DNA of 64,000 nucleotides from JANPBY01 sp963805505 (lineage in GTDB: Bacteria; Actinomycetota; Actinomycetes; DATJPE01): positions 496,001-560,000 of the forward strand of contig CAWDUP010000002.1 of assembly GCA_963805505.1 (NCBI GenBank). The letters are read 5' to 3'. The position numbers were made by a program, and so were the translations under genes. Positions 40,671 to 47,902 of this stretch are shown here, one piece after another; positions within the stretch are counted from its first letter, which is position 1; every line of letters starts with the position of its first letter. Under the pieces are notes generated by a model. That model was not told the origin of the DNA and made no database searches. It worked only from the letters and a program-made list of their open reading frames with translations.

Positions 40671-42808
40671 CAGCGGCCCAGTCGGACCACCGGTGCGTGA
40701 CACCATCCCGTGAGCCGCAGCGGTTGCCCGACGGCATCGGCCTCGACGCGGGTGACGATCACCTGCTGCGGGTGCTCGTCATCACGGCGACCGGATGCGG
40801 CGTGCTGGGTCTGGCGGTGTCGGGCCTGGTCTCGACCGCGGGGGCGATGTGGGGACTGGCGGCCGTGGTCACTGCTGCCCTGCTTGCCTGGAGGTGGCAG
40901 TCCGCCACCGGGCAGCTGATCCGTAAATCGGCGAGCTTCGCCCTTCTGCTGCTGGTGGCGGCCGCCCTCGTGCTCGGCCATGGTCTGCAGATCGACGGCC
41001 TCCCCTCCACCTTGGCCAAGACGTTGCTCGGTCTGTGCGTGGCGCACACGCTGGTGCACGACAAGGAACGCGATCTCGCGGTCGGCTTGCTGGTCGGCGC
41101 GATGATGCTGGTGCTTTCAGCGGGTACGGCCGCCGACCGCGCGATGGCCGTGCCGTTGCTCGCGGGTTGGGCCGCCGTTCTCGGCTGCATCGTCGTTCTC
41201 CACCGAAACCACCAGGTGCGAGCCGCCCATCTGATGGCACCACCCTCAAGAACGGCCCTCGCACCCCGACACTTCGGCACGGTGGCTCGGGCCATCGCAG
41301 CCGTCGCGATCACGGGACTGTTGCTCGTGCTGCTCGCCCCACTTCCTGACGGCTCCGCGCTGCGAGACCGTCTGGCCGCTAGCGCACTGCCCCCGAGCGG
41401 GCAGCCCGCGACGGACGGACGCAGCGCCGGCTTCTACTCCAACGGCCTGCTTGATCTGCGGGTCCGTGGCGACCTACCCCGGGACCCGGTGGCCTTTGTC
41501 GCCGGGGATTCGCCGGAGCTGTGGCGAGGCACCGTCTACGACACCTACGACGGCACCACCTGGCAGGCGACTCCGGCCACCGGGATGGGTAGTTTCAGTC
41601 AGCTGCCGCAAGGAGTTGTCCTCCCACCGCCGCCTGCCGATGGTTCCGCGGCGGAAGTGCCTTCGGAGACGTACTCCGTCGCCGTCACCAACCGTTGGGA
41701 TCACGTCATCTTGGCGCCTGGGCGGGTAGCCACGATCCGCGCCGACAGCCCCGTCCTCGATGGCGTCGGAATGCTCGTGCTGGCTGGCGACGCTGGACCC
41801 TTGGAGGACCACGGAGACGGCGGATTCCTGGTGCCGGCCTACTCCGTTGGCGTTGTTCCGATTCCCGACGTCCACCAGGCAGGCAATCCGTCAACTACCT
41901 CGACCGTCCCGGCTGACGGGCGGGGAGCGGCGCCGAGCTCACTGTGGACAACTCTGCCACCCACCGTCCCAGGGCGGGTGCTGGAACTCGGGCGGTCGCT
42001 GACGGCGGGTGCCACAGACCGAGCGGCCATCGCCGCCGTCGAGTCCTACGTCCGCGGCACCGCGAAGTACACCCTGGACTCGCCCGTTCCCAAGGCCGGC
42101 GAGGATGCCGTCGATGACTTCCTGTTCGTCTCCCATCTGGGCTTCTGCGAGCAGTTCGCGAGCGCTGAGGTCGTCCTTCTCCGGGCCGGTGGCATTCCCG
42201 CTCGACTCGTGACCGGATTCGCGTCGACACCGTCGGCCGAGCCCAACCGACCGTTGCGTGGTGATGAGGCTCACGCCTGGGTCGAGGCGTACGTCTCCGG
42301 TGTTGGCTGGGTCACTTCGGATCCGACCGCGGGCGCCGAGCTCGCCCCCGATGCTGCGGCATCCAGCGATGGATTCCGGCAACGCCTGGGCGACCTACTG
42401 TCCAGCACATCCGGCCGTGCCGGGATGGCTTCGATCATCCTGATCGGCCTGCTGCTGGGCTGGGCGGTGCGCACGATCCGTCGGCGGACCATCGTCAAGG
42501 CGCCCTCGCTTCCGGCCGCCCGTCCGCGGGGCGGTGAGCCTGACCCGCTCCCCGCCTTCCGGCGCCTGGAGGCCGTCCTGGTCGGGGCGCAGGCTGCGAG
42601 GTCACCCGACGAGACGGTCGACGAGCTGGCCGCCCGCATCACGACTTCGTCCAGTGACCGCAGCCCCTTCACCGCCGTCGACGATGCTTCCTACGGACCT
42701 CGCCTGCCCGATCCGGAGACTGCGCAGGCCGCCTCGGCAAGCATCGACAGCCTCGCCGACCAGATCCGGCAGACCTCAGCGCACAAACGCCCCCGCCCAC
42801 CCCGCTAA
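40667..42808 (+). CDS. Membrane transglutaminase-like protein (TgpA/DUF3488 type)
   Basis: A 713-residue protein with five to six N-terminal membrane helices (about 30-225) and a large external domain. The transglutaminase core has Cys in GFCEQFASAEVVLLRAGGIP, His in GDEAHAWVEAYV and Asp in VTSDPTAGAEL. A further membrane helix follows (MASIILIGLLLGWAV) and a cytoplasmic tail. Such proteins act on the periplasmic side and are sometimes needed for viability. The catalytic triad is intact. It is co-translated with the DUF58 gene. Confidence 0.9.
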   Translation: MTAAQSDHRCVTPSREPQRLPDGIGLDAGDDHLLRVLVITATGCGVLGLAVSGLVSTAGAMWGLAAVVTAALLAWRWQSATGQLIRKSASFALLLLVAAALVLGHGLQIDGLPSTLAKTLLGLCVAHTLVHDKERDLAVGLLVGAMMLVLSAGTAADRAMAVPLLAGWAAVLGCIVVLHRNHQVRAAHLMAPPSRTALAPRHFGTVARAIAAVAITGLLLVLLAPLPDGSALRDRLAASALPPSGQPATDGRSAGFYSNGLLDLRVRGDLPRDPVAFVAGDSPELWRGTVYDTYDGTTWQATPATGMGSFSQLPQGVVLPPPPADGSAAEVPSETYSVAVTNRWDHVILAPGRVATIRADSPVLDGVGMLVLAGDAGPLEDHGDGGFLVPAYSVGVVPIPDVHQAGNPSTTSTVPADGRGAAPSSLWTTLPPTVPGRVLELGRSLTAGATDRAAIAAVESYVRGTAKYTLDSPVPKAGEDAVDDFLFVSHLGFCEQFASAEVVLLRAGGIPARLVTGFASTPSAEPNRPLRGDEAHAWVEAYVSGVGWVTSDPTAGAELAPDAAASSDGFRQRLGDLLSSTSGRAGMASIILIGLLLGWAVRTIRRRTIVKAPSLPAARPRGGEPDPLPAFRRLEAVLVGAQAARSPDETVDELAARITTSSSDRSPFTAVDDASYGPRLPDPETAQAASASIDSLADQIRQTSAHKRPRPPR

Positions 42809-42829
42809 CGTCACCCTGAGAGGGGTGGG

Positions 42830-43330
42830 TCAGCCGCGGGCCATCGCGTCGACGCACACGGTGATCGCCAACATCAGGGCGACATCGACCCCGTCTACGA
42901 CTTCGACCCCGTAGGTGTCGCGGATCCGAAACCACTTCTTCGAGACAGTCGCCACGGTGTCACCGTCTCGTTCGATCTTGTACTCGTGGTCGACGATATT
43001 GCCGTGCGCCTTCATGTTGTCCGCGCCATCGACGTCGATGACGTAGTGGTCGCGGATCCCGATAAGGCGCTTGTGCACGGTCGCCTTGAAGTCGCCACGC
43101 TCGATGGTCATCTTGTCGCGGACGCTGAGCTTCTTCTCCTGGATCTTGGCCAGCTCGACGCCATGGTCGTCCTTGAGGAGAAAGGTCTGCCGCAGCCGTA
43201 CTGCCTTGCCGTCGACCTTGAAGACGCGCTCCCCGTCGGCGTTCTCGATCCAGTAGTCGTCGCCGATGGCGAACATCTTCTCGCGCATCTGGAAGTGCTG
43301 ACCGCTTGATCCACCACGGAGGAGTCCCAC
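42830..43330 (-). CDS. LURP-one-related family protein
   Basis: A 166-residue protein of the LURP-one/YxjI (tubby-like) family. Repeated short beta strands are seen: FAIGDDYWIENADGERVFKV, FLLKDDHGVELAKIQEK and HYVIDVDGADNMKAHGN. No membrane segment is present. The family may bind lipids or act as a scaffold; no enzyme activity is known. A GTG start at 43330 fits the family N-terminus. It converges on the transglutaminase gene. Confidence 0.87.
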   Translation of the reverse strand: MGLLRGGSSGQHFQMREKMFAIGDDYWIENADGERVFKVDGKAVRLRQTFLLKDDHGVELAKIQEKKLSVRDKMTIERGDFKATVHKRLIGIRDHYVIDVDGADNMKAHGNIVDHEYKIERDGDTVATVSKKWFRIRDTYGVEVVDGVDVALMLAITVCVDAMARG

Positions 43331-43356
43331 GGGGCAACTCTAGGTGCGCTGGTCCG

Positions 43357-44400
43357 TCACGAGGGCCGGGACGCGACGATCAGCTCGGCGATCTGCACGG
43401 CGTTCAGCGCCGCGCCCTTGCGCAGGTTGTCGCCACTGACGAAAAGCGCCAGCCCTCGCCCGCCGGGGACTCCGGGGTCCTGGCGGATACGACCGACCAG
43501 GCTGGGGTCTCGACCGGCGGCGAACAGCGGGGTGGGTACGTCGCTGAGCTCGACGCCGGGAGCGACGGCGAGCAGCTCGGTCGCACGGGCCACGGACAAC
43601 GGCTGCGCGAACTCGGCGTTGAGCGACAGCGAGTGGCCGGTGAAGACCGGCACCCGGACGCACGTGCCCGAAACGAGCAAGTCAGGGATGTCGAGGATCT
43701 TGCGGGTCTCGTTGCGCAGCTTCTGTTCCTCGTCGGTCTCAAAGCTGCCGTCGTCCACCACGGAGCCGGCGAGCGGGAGCACGTTGAACGCGATCGGCGC
43801 GACGTACTTCTCCGGCTCTGGGAACTGCACCGCCGCACCGTCGTGCACCAGATCGGTCGCTCGATCGACCACCTGCCGCACCTGCTTGTCGAGTTCGTCA
43901 ACGCCCGAAAGCCCGCTTCCCGACACGGCTTGGTAGGTGCTCGCCACCAGCCGGACGAGGCCGGCCTCGTCGTGCAGCGGCTTGAGCACCGGCATCGCGG
44001 CCATCGTCGTGCAGTTGGGGTTGGCGATGATGCCTTTGCTCGCGAGGCGTACGGCCCCGGGGTTGACCTCGGAGACGATCAGCGGCACCTCGGGATCCAT
44101 CCGCCAGGCGGAGGAGTTGTCGATGACGATGGCGCCGGCCGCCGCGAACACCGGCGCCAGCTCACGCGACGTCGCACCCCCTGCGGAGAACAAGGCGATG
44201 TCGACCCCGCTCGCATCTGCATCCGAGGCGACCTCGACCGGAATCTCATGGCCACGCCAGGGCAACGTCGCGCCAGCCGACCGCGCGGAGGCGAAATAGC
44301 GCATCGAGGCAACCGGGAACTGCCGCTCCTCGAGCAGACGACGCATGACGCCGCCGACCTGCCCGGTGGCTCCGACGACTGCGACGCTGAGACCAGTCAT
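43357..44400 (-). CDS. asd: Aspartate-semialdehyde dehydrogenase
   Basis: A 347-residue NADP-dependent enzyme that reduces aspartyl phosphate to the semialdehyde, the branch-point intermediate for lysine, methionine, threonine and diaminopimelate. The Rossmann motif is VVGATGQVG, the catalytic Cys lies in NPNCTTM, and the catalytic His is probably in GHSLSLNAEF. The ATG at 44400 overlaps the ask stop (ATGA), the classical ask-asd operon. Confidence 0.95.
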   Translation of the reverse strand: MTGLSVAVVGATGQVGGVMRRLLEERQFPVASMRYFASARSAGATLPWRGHEIPVEVASDADASGVDIALFSAGGATSRELAPVFAAAGAIVIDNSSAWRMDPEVPLIVSEVNPGAVRLASKGIIANPNCTTMAAMPVLKPLHDEAGLVRLVASTYQAVSGSGLSGVDELDKQVRQVVDRATDLVHDGAAVQFPEPEKYVAPIAFNVLPLAGSVVDDGSFETDEEQKLRNETRKILDIPDLLVSGTCVRVPVFTGHSLSLNAEFAQPLSVARATELLAVAPGVELSDVPTPLFAAGRDPSLVGRIRQDPGVPGGRGLALFVSGDNLRKGAALNAVQIAELIVASRPS

Positions 44401-44918
44401 CGGCCGGTGCCGCCATAAACGACGGCCTCGCCCTGCTCGACGTCGAGCCCGAAGGCCGAGTGGACGGCACGCACCGCGGCGTCGACGTCGTCCTCGCGTG
44501 TCACCACCGAGATGCGGATCTCCGACGTCGAGATCATCTCCACGTTGACACCGGCATCGGCCAACGCGGCGAAGAACGTTGCGGAGACCCCAGGGTGGCT
44601 GCGCATCGCGGCGCCGACCAGCGACACCTTGCCGATCTGGTCGTCGTACAGCACCTGCTCGAAGCCGACTTCGTCCTGGATGCGGCGCAGGGCCGCTGTC
44701 GCGCGGGCGCCGTCGGCGATGGGGAGGGTAAAGGTGATGTCAGTACGCCCGGTCGTAGCAGCAGAGATGTTCTGCACGATCATGTCGATGTTGACTTCCG
44801 CGTCGGCCACCGCACGGAAGATCGCCGCCGCTTCGCCGGGCTTGTCCGGAACGCCGACGACGGTGACCTTGGCCTCGCTGCGATCGTGCGCGACACCCGA
44901 GATGATCGCGTGCTCCAT
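44397..44918 (-). other. Internal translation start giving the aspartate kinase beta subunit
   Basis: Within ask, an ATG at 44918 (MEHAIISGVAHDRSEAKVTV) is preceded by GAGAGG at about seven bases. It would give a 173-residue protein made of the two ACT domains. Corynebacterium glutamicum makes its beta subunit from the same position of lysC, with a very similar start, so an alpha2-beta2 enzyme is expected. Confidence 0.6.
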
Positions 44919-45659
44919 GTCGTCCCTCTCATCCGTGATCCAGGTGCCCTCTCGCTGACTGAACGAGGAACGCACATGAATCGGCATCTCGGAGCGTCGC
45001 GCGTATTCCACGCAGCGCAGGTGCAGCACCTTGGCGCCGGCAGCAGCCAGTTCGAGCATCTCCTCGTAGGAGATCCGGTCGAGTCGTCGCGCCGTAGCCA
45101 CGATCCGCGGATCTGCGGAGAAGACTCCGTCGACATCGGTGTAGATCTCACAGGCCTCCGCGCCAAGGGCAACAGCAAGCGCCACGGCCGTCGTGTCGGA
45201 TCCACCGCGTCCAAGCGTCGTGATGTCCTTGGTGTCCTGGCTGACTCCCTGGAACCCTGCGACGATCGCTACCGCCCCGTCATCCAACGCTCCACGGATC
45301 CGCCCCGGAGTCACATCGATGATCCGCGCTCGTCCGTGCGCGGAGTCCGTGATCATCCCGGCTTGGCTGCCGGTGAACGAGCGGGCCTCGTGGCCGAGGT
45401 CGGCGATCGCCATCGCGAGCAGAGCCATCGAGATCCGCTCACCCGCGGTCAGCAGCATGTCGAGCTCGCGGGGATGCGGCTGCGGGGTGACCTGCTCGAC
45501 CAGGTCGATGAGATCGTCGGTGCTGTCGCCCATGGCCGACACGACCACGGCGACCTCGTAGCCGTACTTCTTGGTCTCCACGATGCGCCGGGCAACTCGC
45601 TTGATGCCCTCGGCATCGGCCACGGACGAGCCGCCGTACTTCTGCACGATCAACGGCAC
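44397..45659 (-). CDS. ask: Aspartate kinase
   Basis: A 420-residue enzyme phosphorylating aspartate in the first step of the aspartate pathway. The N-terminal kinase has VQKYGGSSVADAEGIKR, GGSDTTAVALAVALGAEACE and the Asp-rich region EIYTDVDGVFSADPR. Two ACT domains follow and are likely the site of lysine and threonine feedback. GTG at 45659 is chosen because AGGAGG ends eight bases upstream; GTG 45668 overlaps that site. It is followed by asd. The recalled Corynebacterium homologue has almost the same length. Confidence 0.95.
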   Translation of the reverse strand: MPLIVQKYGGSSVADAEGIKRVARRIVETKKYGYEVAVVVSAMGDSTDDLIDLVEQVTPQPHPRELDMLLTAGERISMALLAMAIADLGHEARSFTGSQAGMITDSAHGRARIIDVTPGRIRGALDDGAVAIVAGFQGVSQDTKDITTLGRGGSDTTAVALAVALGAEACEIYTDVDGVFSADPRIVATARRLDRISYEEMLELAAAGAKVLHLRCVEYARRSEMPIHVRSSFSQREGTWITDERDDMEHAIISGVAHDRSEAKVTVVGVPDKPGEAAAIFRAVADAEVNIDMIVQNISAATTGRTDITFTLPIADGARATAALRRIQDEVGFEQVLYDDQIGKVSLVGAAMRSHPGVSATFFAALADAGVNVEMISTSEIRISVVTREDDVDAAVRAVHSAFGLDVEQGEAVVYGGTGR

Positions 45660-45708
45660 GTCCCGCACCTCCTGCCCGGGTCCAATTCAAGATCTCGGCC
45701 AGGTGCCG

Positions 45709-45714
45709 ATTGTA
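45709..45714 (-). promoter_or_regulatory. -10 box (TACAAT) candidate upstream of ask
   Basis: TACAAT on the minus strand about 50 bases before the ask start would give a leader of roughly 40 bases containing the AGGAGG site. No clear -35 was found. Confidence 0.35.
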
Positions 45715-45779
45715 CGGGCGGCGCGAGGAGGATCAGCGGACGTCCCAGATGCTGGAACCTGTTGCTGGCCGTTCGTCGC

Positions 45780-46337
45780 TCAGTCCCGCAGCAGCGCGTC
45801 GGCCTCGGCCGCGATCGCGGTCTCCTCATCGGCATCGAGGCGCTGGTGGCTGATCAGCGAGAGCAGCGCCCGCTGGGCGGTCAGCGCGTGCTGTCCCCAG
45901 CTGGACAGGTAGGAGAACTGCCACCACCACAGAGCCTCGGCGATCCGGCCCTCGTCGTAGTGCCGCAAGCCGTGCGCGAGGGCAACGGCGATGTCGGCAA
46001 CGTCGTCACTGACCCGCCCGAGGTTGGGCTCACCTGGCAGCAGCGGGTCGAAGACGAAGGCGTACTCATCGATCCCCTCGAGCAGCTCCGACAACCCCTC
46101 GCGCAAGGCGTCAGGGTCGGGATCGGGGCCGGCGTCGGTCTCATAGCGCTCGGCCGGAACCACATCCTCGACGGCGGCCAGCATCGCTCCGGCCATCGAG
46201 ATCTGCGCCAGCTGGACCACCAGAGCCGAGATGGCCGTGTCGGGATCGTTGCCGTGGGCGATCTCGGCGGCCCCGGCCAGAAAGGTCCGGGCGTGCGCCT
46301 CCACGTCACTGGCGAAGTCGACGAGGTCCTCGGGCAT
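45780..46337 (-). CDS. DUF5063 domain protein
   Basis: A 185-residue, acidic, mostly helical protein. LVDFASDVEAHARTFLAG begins it and ALWWWQFSYLSSWGQHALTA is the most conserved-looking part. No catalytic motif or membrane segment is evident, and function is unknown. GGAGAG six bases before the ATG at 46337 sets the start, although the frame stays open back to the recR stop. The gene lies between recR and ask, as in other Actinobacteria. Confidence 0.83.
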   Translation of the reverse strand: MPEDLVDFASDVEAHARTFLAGAAEIAHGNDPDTAISALVVQLAQISMAGAMLAAVEDVVPAERYETDAGPDPDPDALREGLSELLEGIDEYAFVFDPLLPGEPNLGRVSDDVADIAVALAHGLRHYDEGRIAEALWWWQFSYLSSWGQHALTAQRALLSLISHQRLDADEETAIAAEADALLRD

Positions 46338-46526
46338 CAGCTCTCCGGGGGTCTTGGGGCCGGGAGGATCCGGCCCCTTGAGGATGTCAGACCGCCAGCC
46401 AACCATGTCCGACGGCGCGGCTGGCCGAGCGCAATGCAACGCGAGCAGCAGCTCCACGCGCGAAAATGTGCGGGCGCACACGGGGCACGCCAGTCGTGAG
46501 GACGGCGTGTCGCGCGTGGAGTTGGG

Positions 46527-47126
46527 TCAGACGTCGAGGAGGCGGCGGCCTTCGAACGCGCGGCCGAGGGTGACCTCGTCTGCGTACTCGAGGTCGCCAC
46601 CCACCGGGAGGCCGCTCGCCAGCCTGGTGACCCGCAACCCCATCGGTTTGACCAGCCGCGCGAGGTAGGTGGCCGTCGCCTCGCCCTCGAGGTTGGGATC
46701 GGTAGCGAGGATGAGCTCGGTCACGGCGCCGTCGGCGAGCCGAGTCATGAGCTCGCGGACCCGCAGGTCGTCGGGGCCGATTCCCTCGATCGGGCTGATC
46801 GCGCCGCCGAGCACGTGGTAGCGACCCCGGAACTCCCGCGTCTTCTCCACCGCCACGACGTCCTTTGGTTCCTCCACCACGCAGATCACGGAGTCGTCCC
46901 TCCGGGTGTCGAGGCAGATCCGGCACTCCTCCGCCTCAGCGACGTTGCCGCAGGTTCGGCAGAACCGCACCTTGTCCTTGACCTCGGTGAGTGCGTGAAC
47001 CAGCCGCCGTACGTCGGCTGGATCGGCGGCCAGCAGGTAGAAGGCGATTCGCTGGGCGCTCTTCGGCCCGACCCCGGGCAGCCGACCGAGCTCGTCGATC
47101 AGGTCCTGGACCGCTCCCTCATACAC
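46527..47126 (-). CDS. recR: Recombination protein RecR
   Basis: A 199-residue DNA-binding protein of the RecFOR gap-repair pathway. LIDELGRLPGVGPKSAQRIAF carries the helix-hairpin-helix, the zinc finger is C-x2-C-x8-C-x2-C-like in FCRTCGNVAEAEECRIC, and the Toprim domain has VVEEPKDVVAVEKT and LATDPNLEGEATA. The GTG at 47126 gives the family N-terminus. Complete. The ybaB gene usually found immediately upstream is absent here. Confidence 0.95.
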   Translation of the reverse strand: MYEGAVQDLIDELGRLPGVGPKSAQRIAFYLLAADPADVRRLVHALTEVKDKVRFCRTCGNVAEAEECRICLDTRRDDSVICVVEEPKDVVAVEKTREFRGRYHVLGGAISPIEGIGPDDLRVRELMTRLADGAVTELILATDPNLEGEATATYLARLVKPMGLRVTRLASGLPVGGDLEYADEVTLGRAFEGRRLLDV

Positions 47127-47239
47127 GCTGGCCAGCCTATGTCCAGGCCGAGACAGCAACGCGCAAGAGGACCAGGTGGGAAAGCGGAGGCGGGGGGAAT
47201 GGGGTAGACGCGCGGGGGGCGAGGCACGAGCATCGGGTG

Positions 47240-47866
47240 ATGCCGCCCGCCCCCTCCGAACCAGCGCCCTGGGAGGCACAACTGTCGGCTGCGCCACCGG
47301 AATCGATCGAGCTCGGTCGACTCGTCCTGCGCCGATGGCGCGTCGCCGACATCGAGGCGCAGGCCCAGGCCGTGGCAGGCTCGGTAGCCCATCTGACACC
47401 GTTCATGGGCTGGGCGCAGAACAGCGGCCCGGAGTTGTCCCGTGAGTTTCTTGAGCGCACCGAGCGAGAGTGGGCAGCCGGCGAGTCCTTCCAGTATTCG
47501 ATGAGGCTCCCCGACGAATCGACGATCGTGGGTTCCTGCGGCCTCATGGCCCGGATCGGGCAGGGTGCCCTGGAGATCGGCTACTGGGTGGTCGTGGATC
47601 AGCTGAGACGGGGCTTCGCGACCCTGGCCTCGGCCGGATTGACGGCCGTCGGATTCGATCTACCTGGCATCGAGCGGATCGAGATCCACCATGACCGCGC
47701 CAACGTCGTGAGCGCACGAATACCTGCCCGGTTGGGATTCACCTGGCTCCGCGAGCAATCCGTTGAGCCGACCTCGCCGGCAGAGACGGGTACGCACGTG
47801 ATCTGGGCGATGGCGCGAGAAGCGTGGGCGGGCAGTCCCGGAGCCTTGCTGCTATCCAGCCCCTAG
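47240..47866 (+). CDS. GNAT acetyltransferase, RimJ/RimL type
   Basis: A 208-residue acetyltransferase. IELGRLVLRRWRVADIEAQA opens the domain, GYWVVVDQLRRGFATLA is the cofactor loop and ARIPARLGFTWL the end motif. It starts at ATG 47240, with a GTG just before it. It occupies the gap between recR and dnaX, on the opposite strand to both, where ybaB is expected. This suggests replacement or insertion. Confidence 0.87.
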   Translation: MPPAPSEPAPWEAQLSAAPPESIELGRLVLRRWRVADIEAQAQAVAGSVAHLTPFMGWAQNSGPELSREFLERTEREWAAGESFQYSMRLPDESTIVGSCGLMARIGQGALEIGYWVVVDQLRRGFATLASAGLTAVGFDLPGIERIEIHHDRANVVSARIPARLGFTWLREQSVEPTSPAETGTHVIWAMAREAWAGSPGALLLSSP

Positions 47867-47902
47867 CAGAACCCCCGCTGCCCAGAGGTGGGCCGAAGCC
47901 GG

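Noticed and set aside
42810..42826. Terminator between the transglutaminase and LURP-one genes
   Set aside because: Only a 5-bp stem (CACCC/GGGTG) without a T-run; too weak to list.
45669..45779. Lysine riboswitch in front of ask
   Set aside because: The leader implied by the -10 box is only about 40 bases, far shorter than a lysine riboswitch, and no matching core was seen.
44460..46499. A 679-codon plus-strand open frame opposite ask and the DUF5063 gene
   Set aside because: It is the antisense shadow of two well-recognised GC-rich genes, with His/Arg/Asp-rich composition and no family resemblance.
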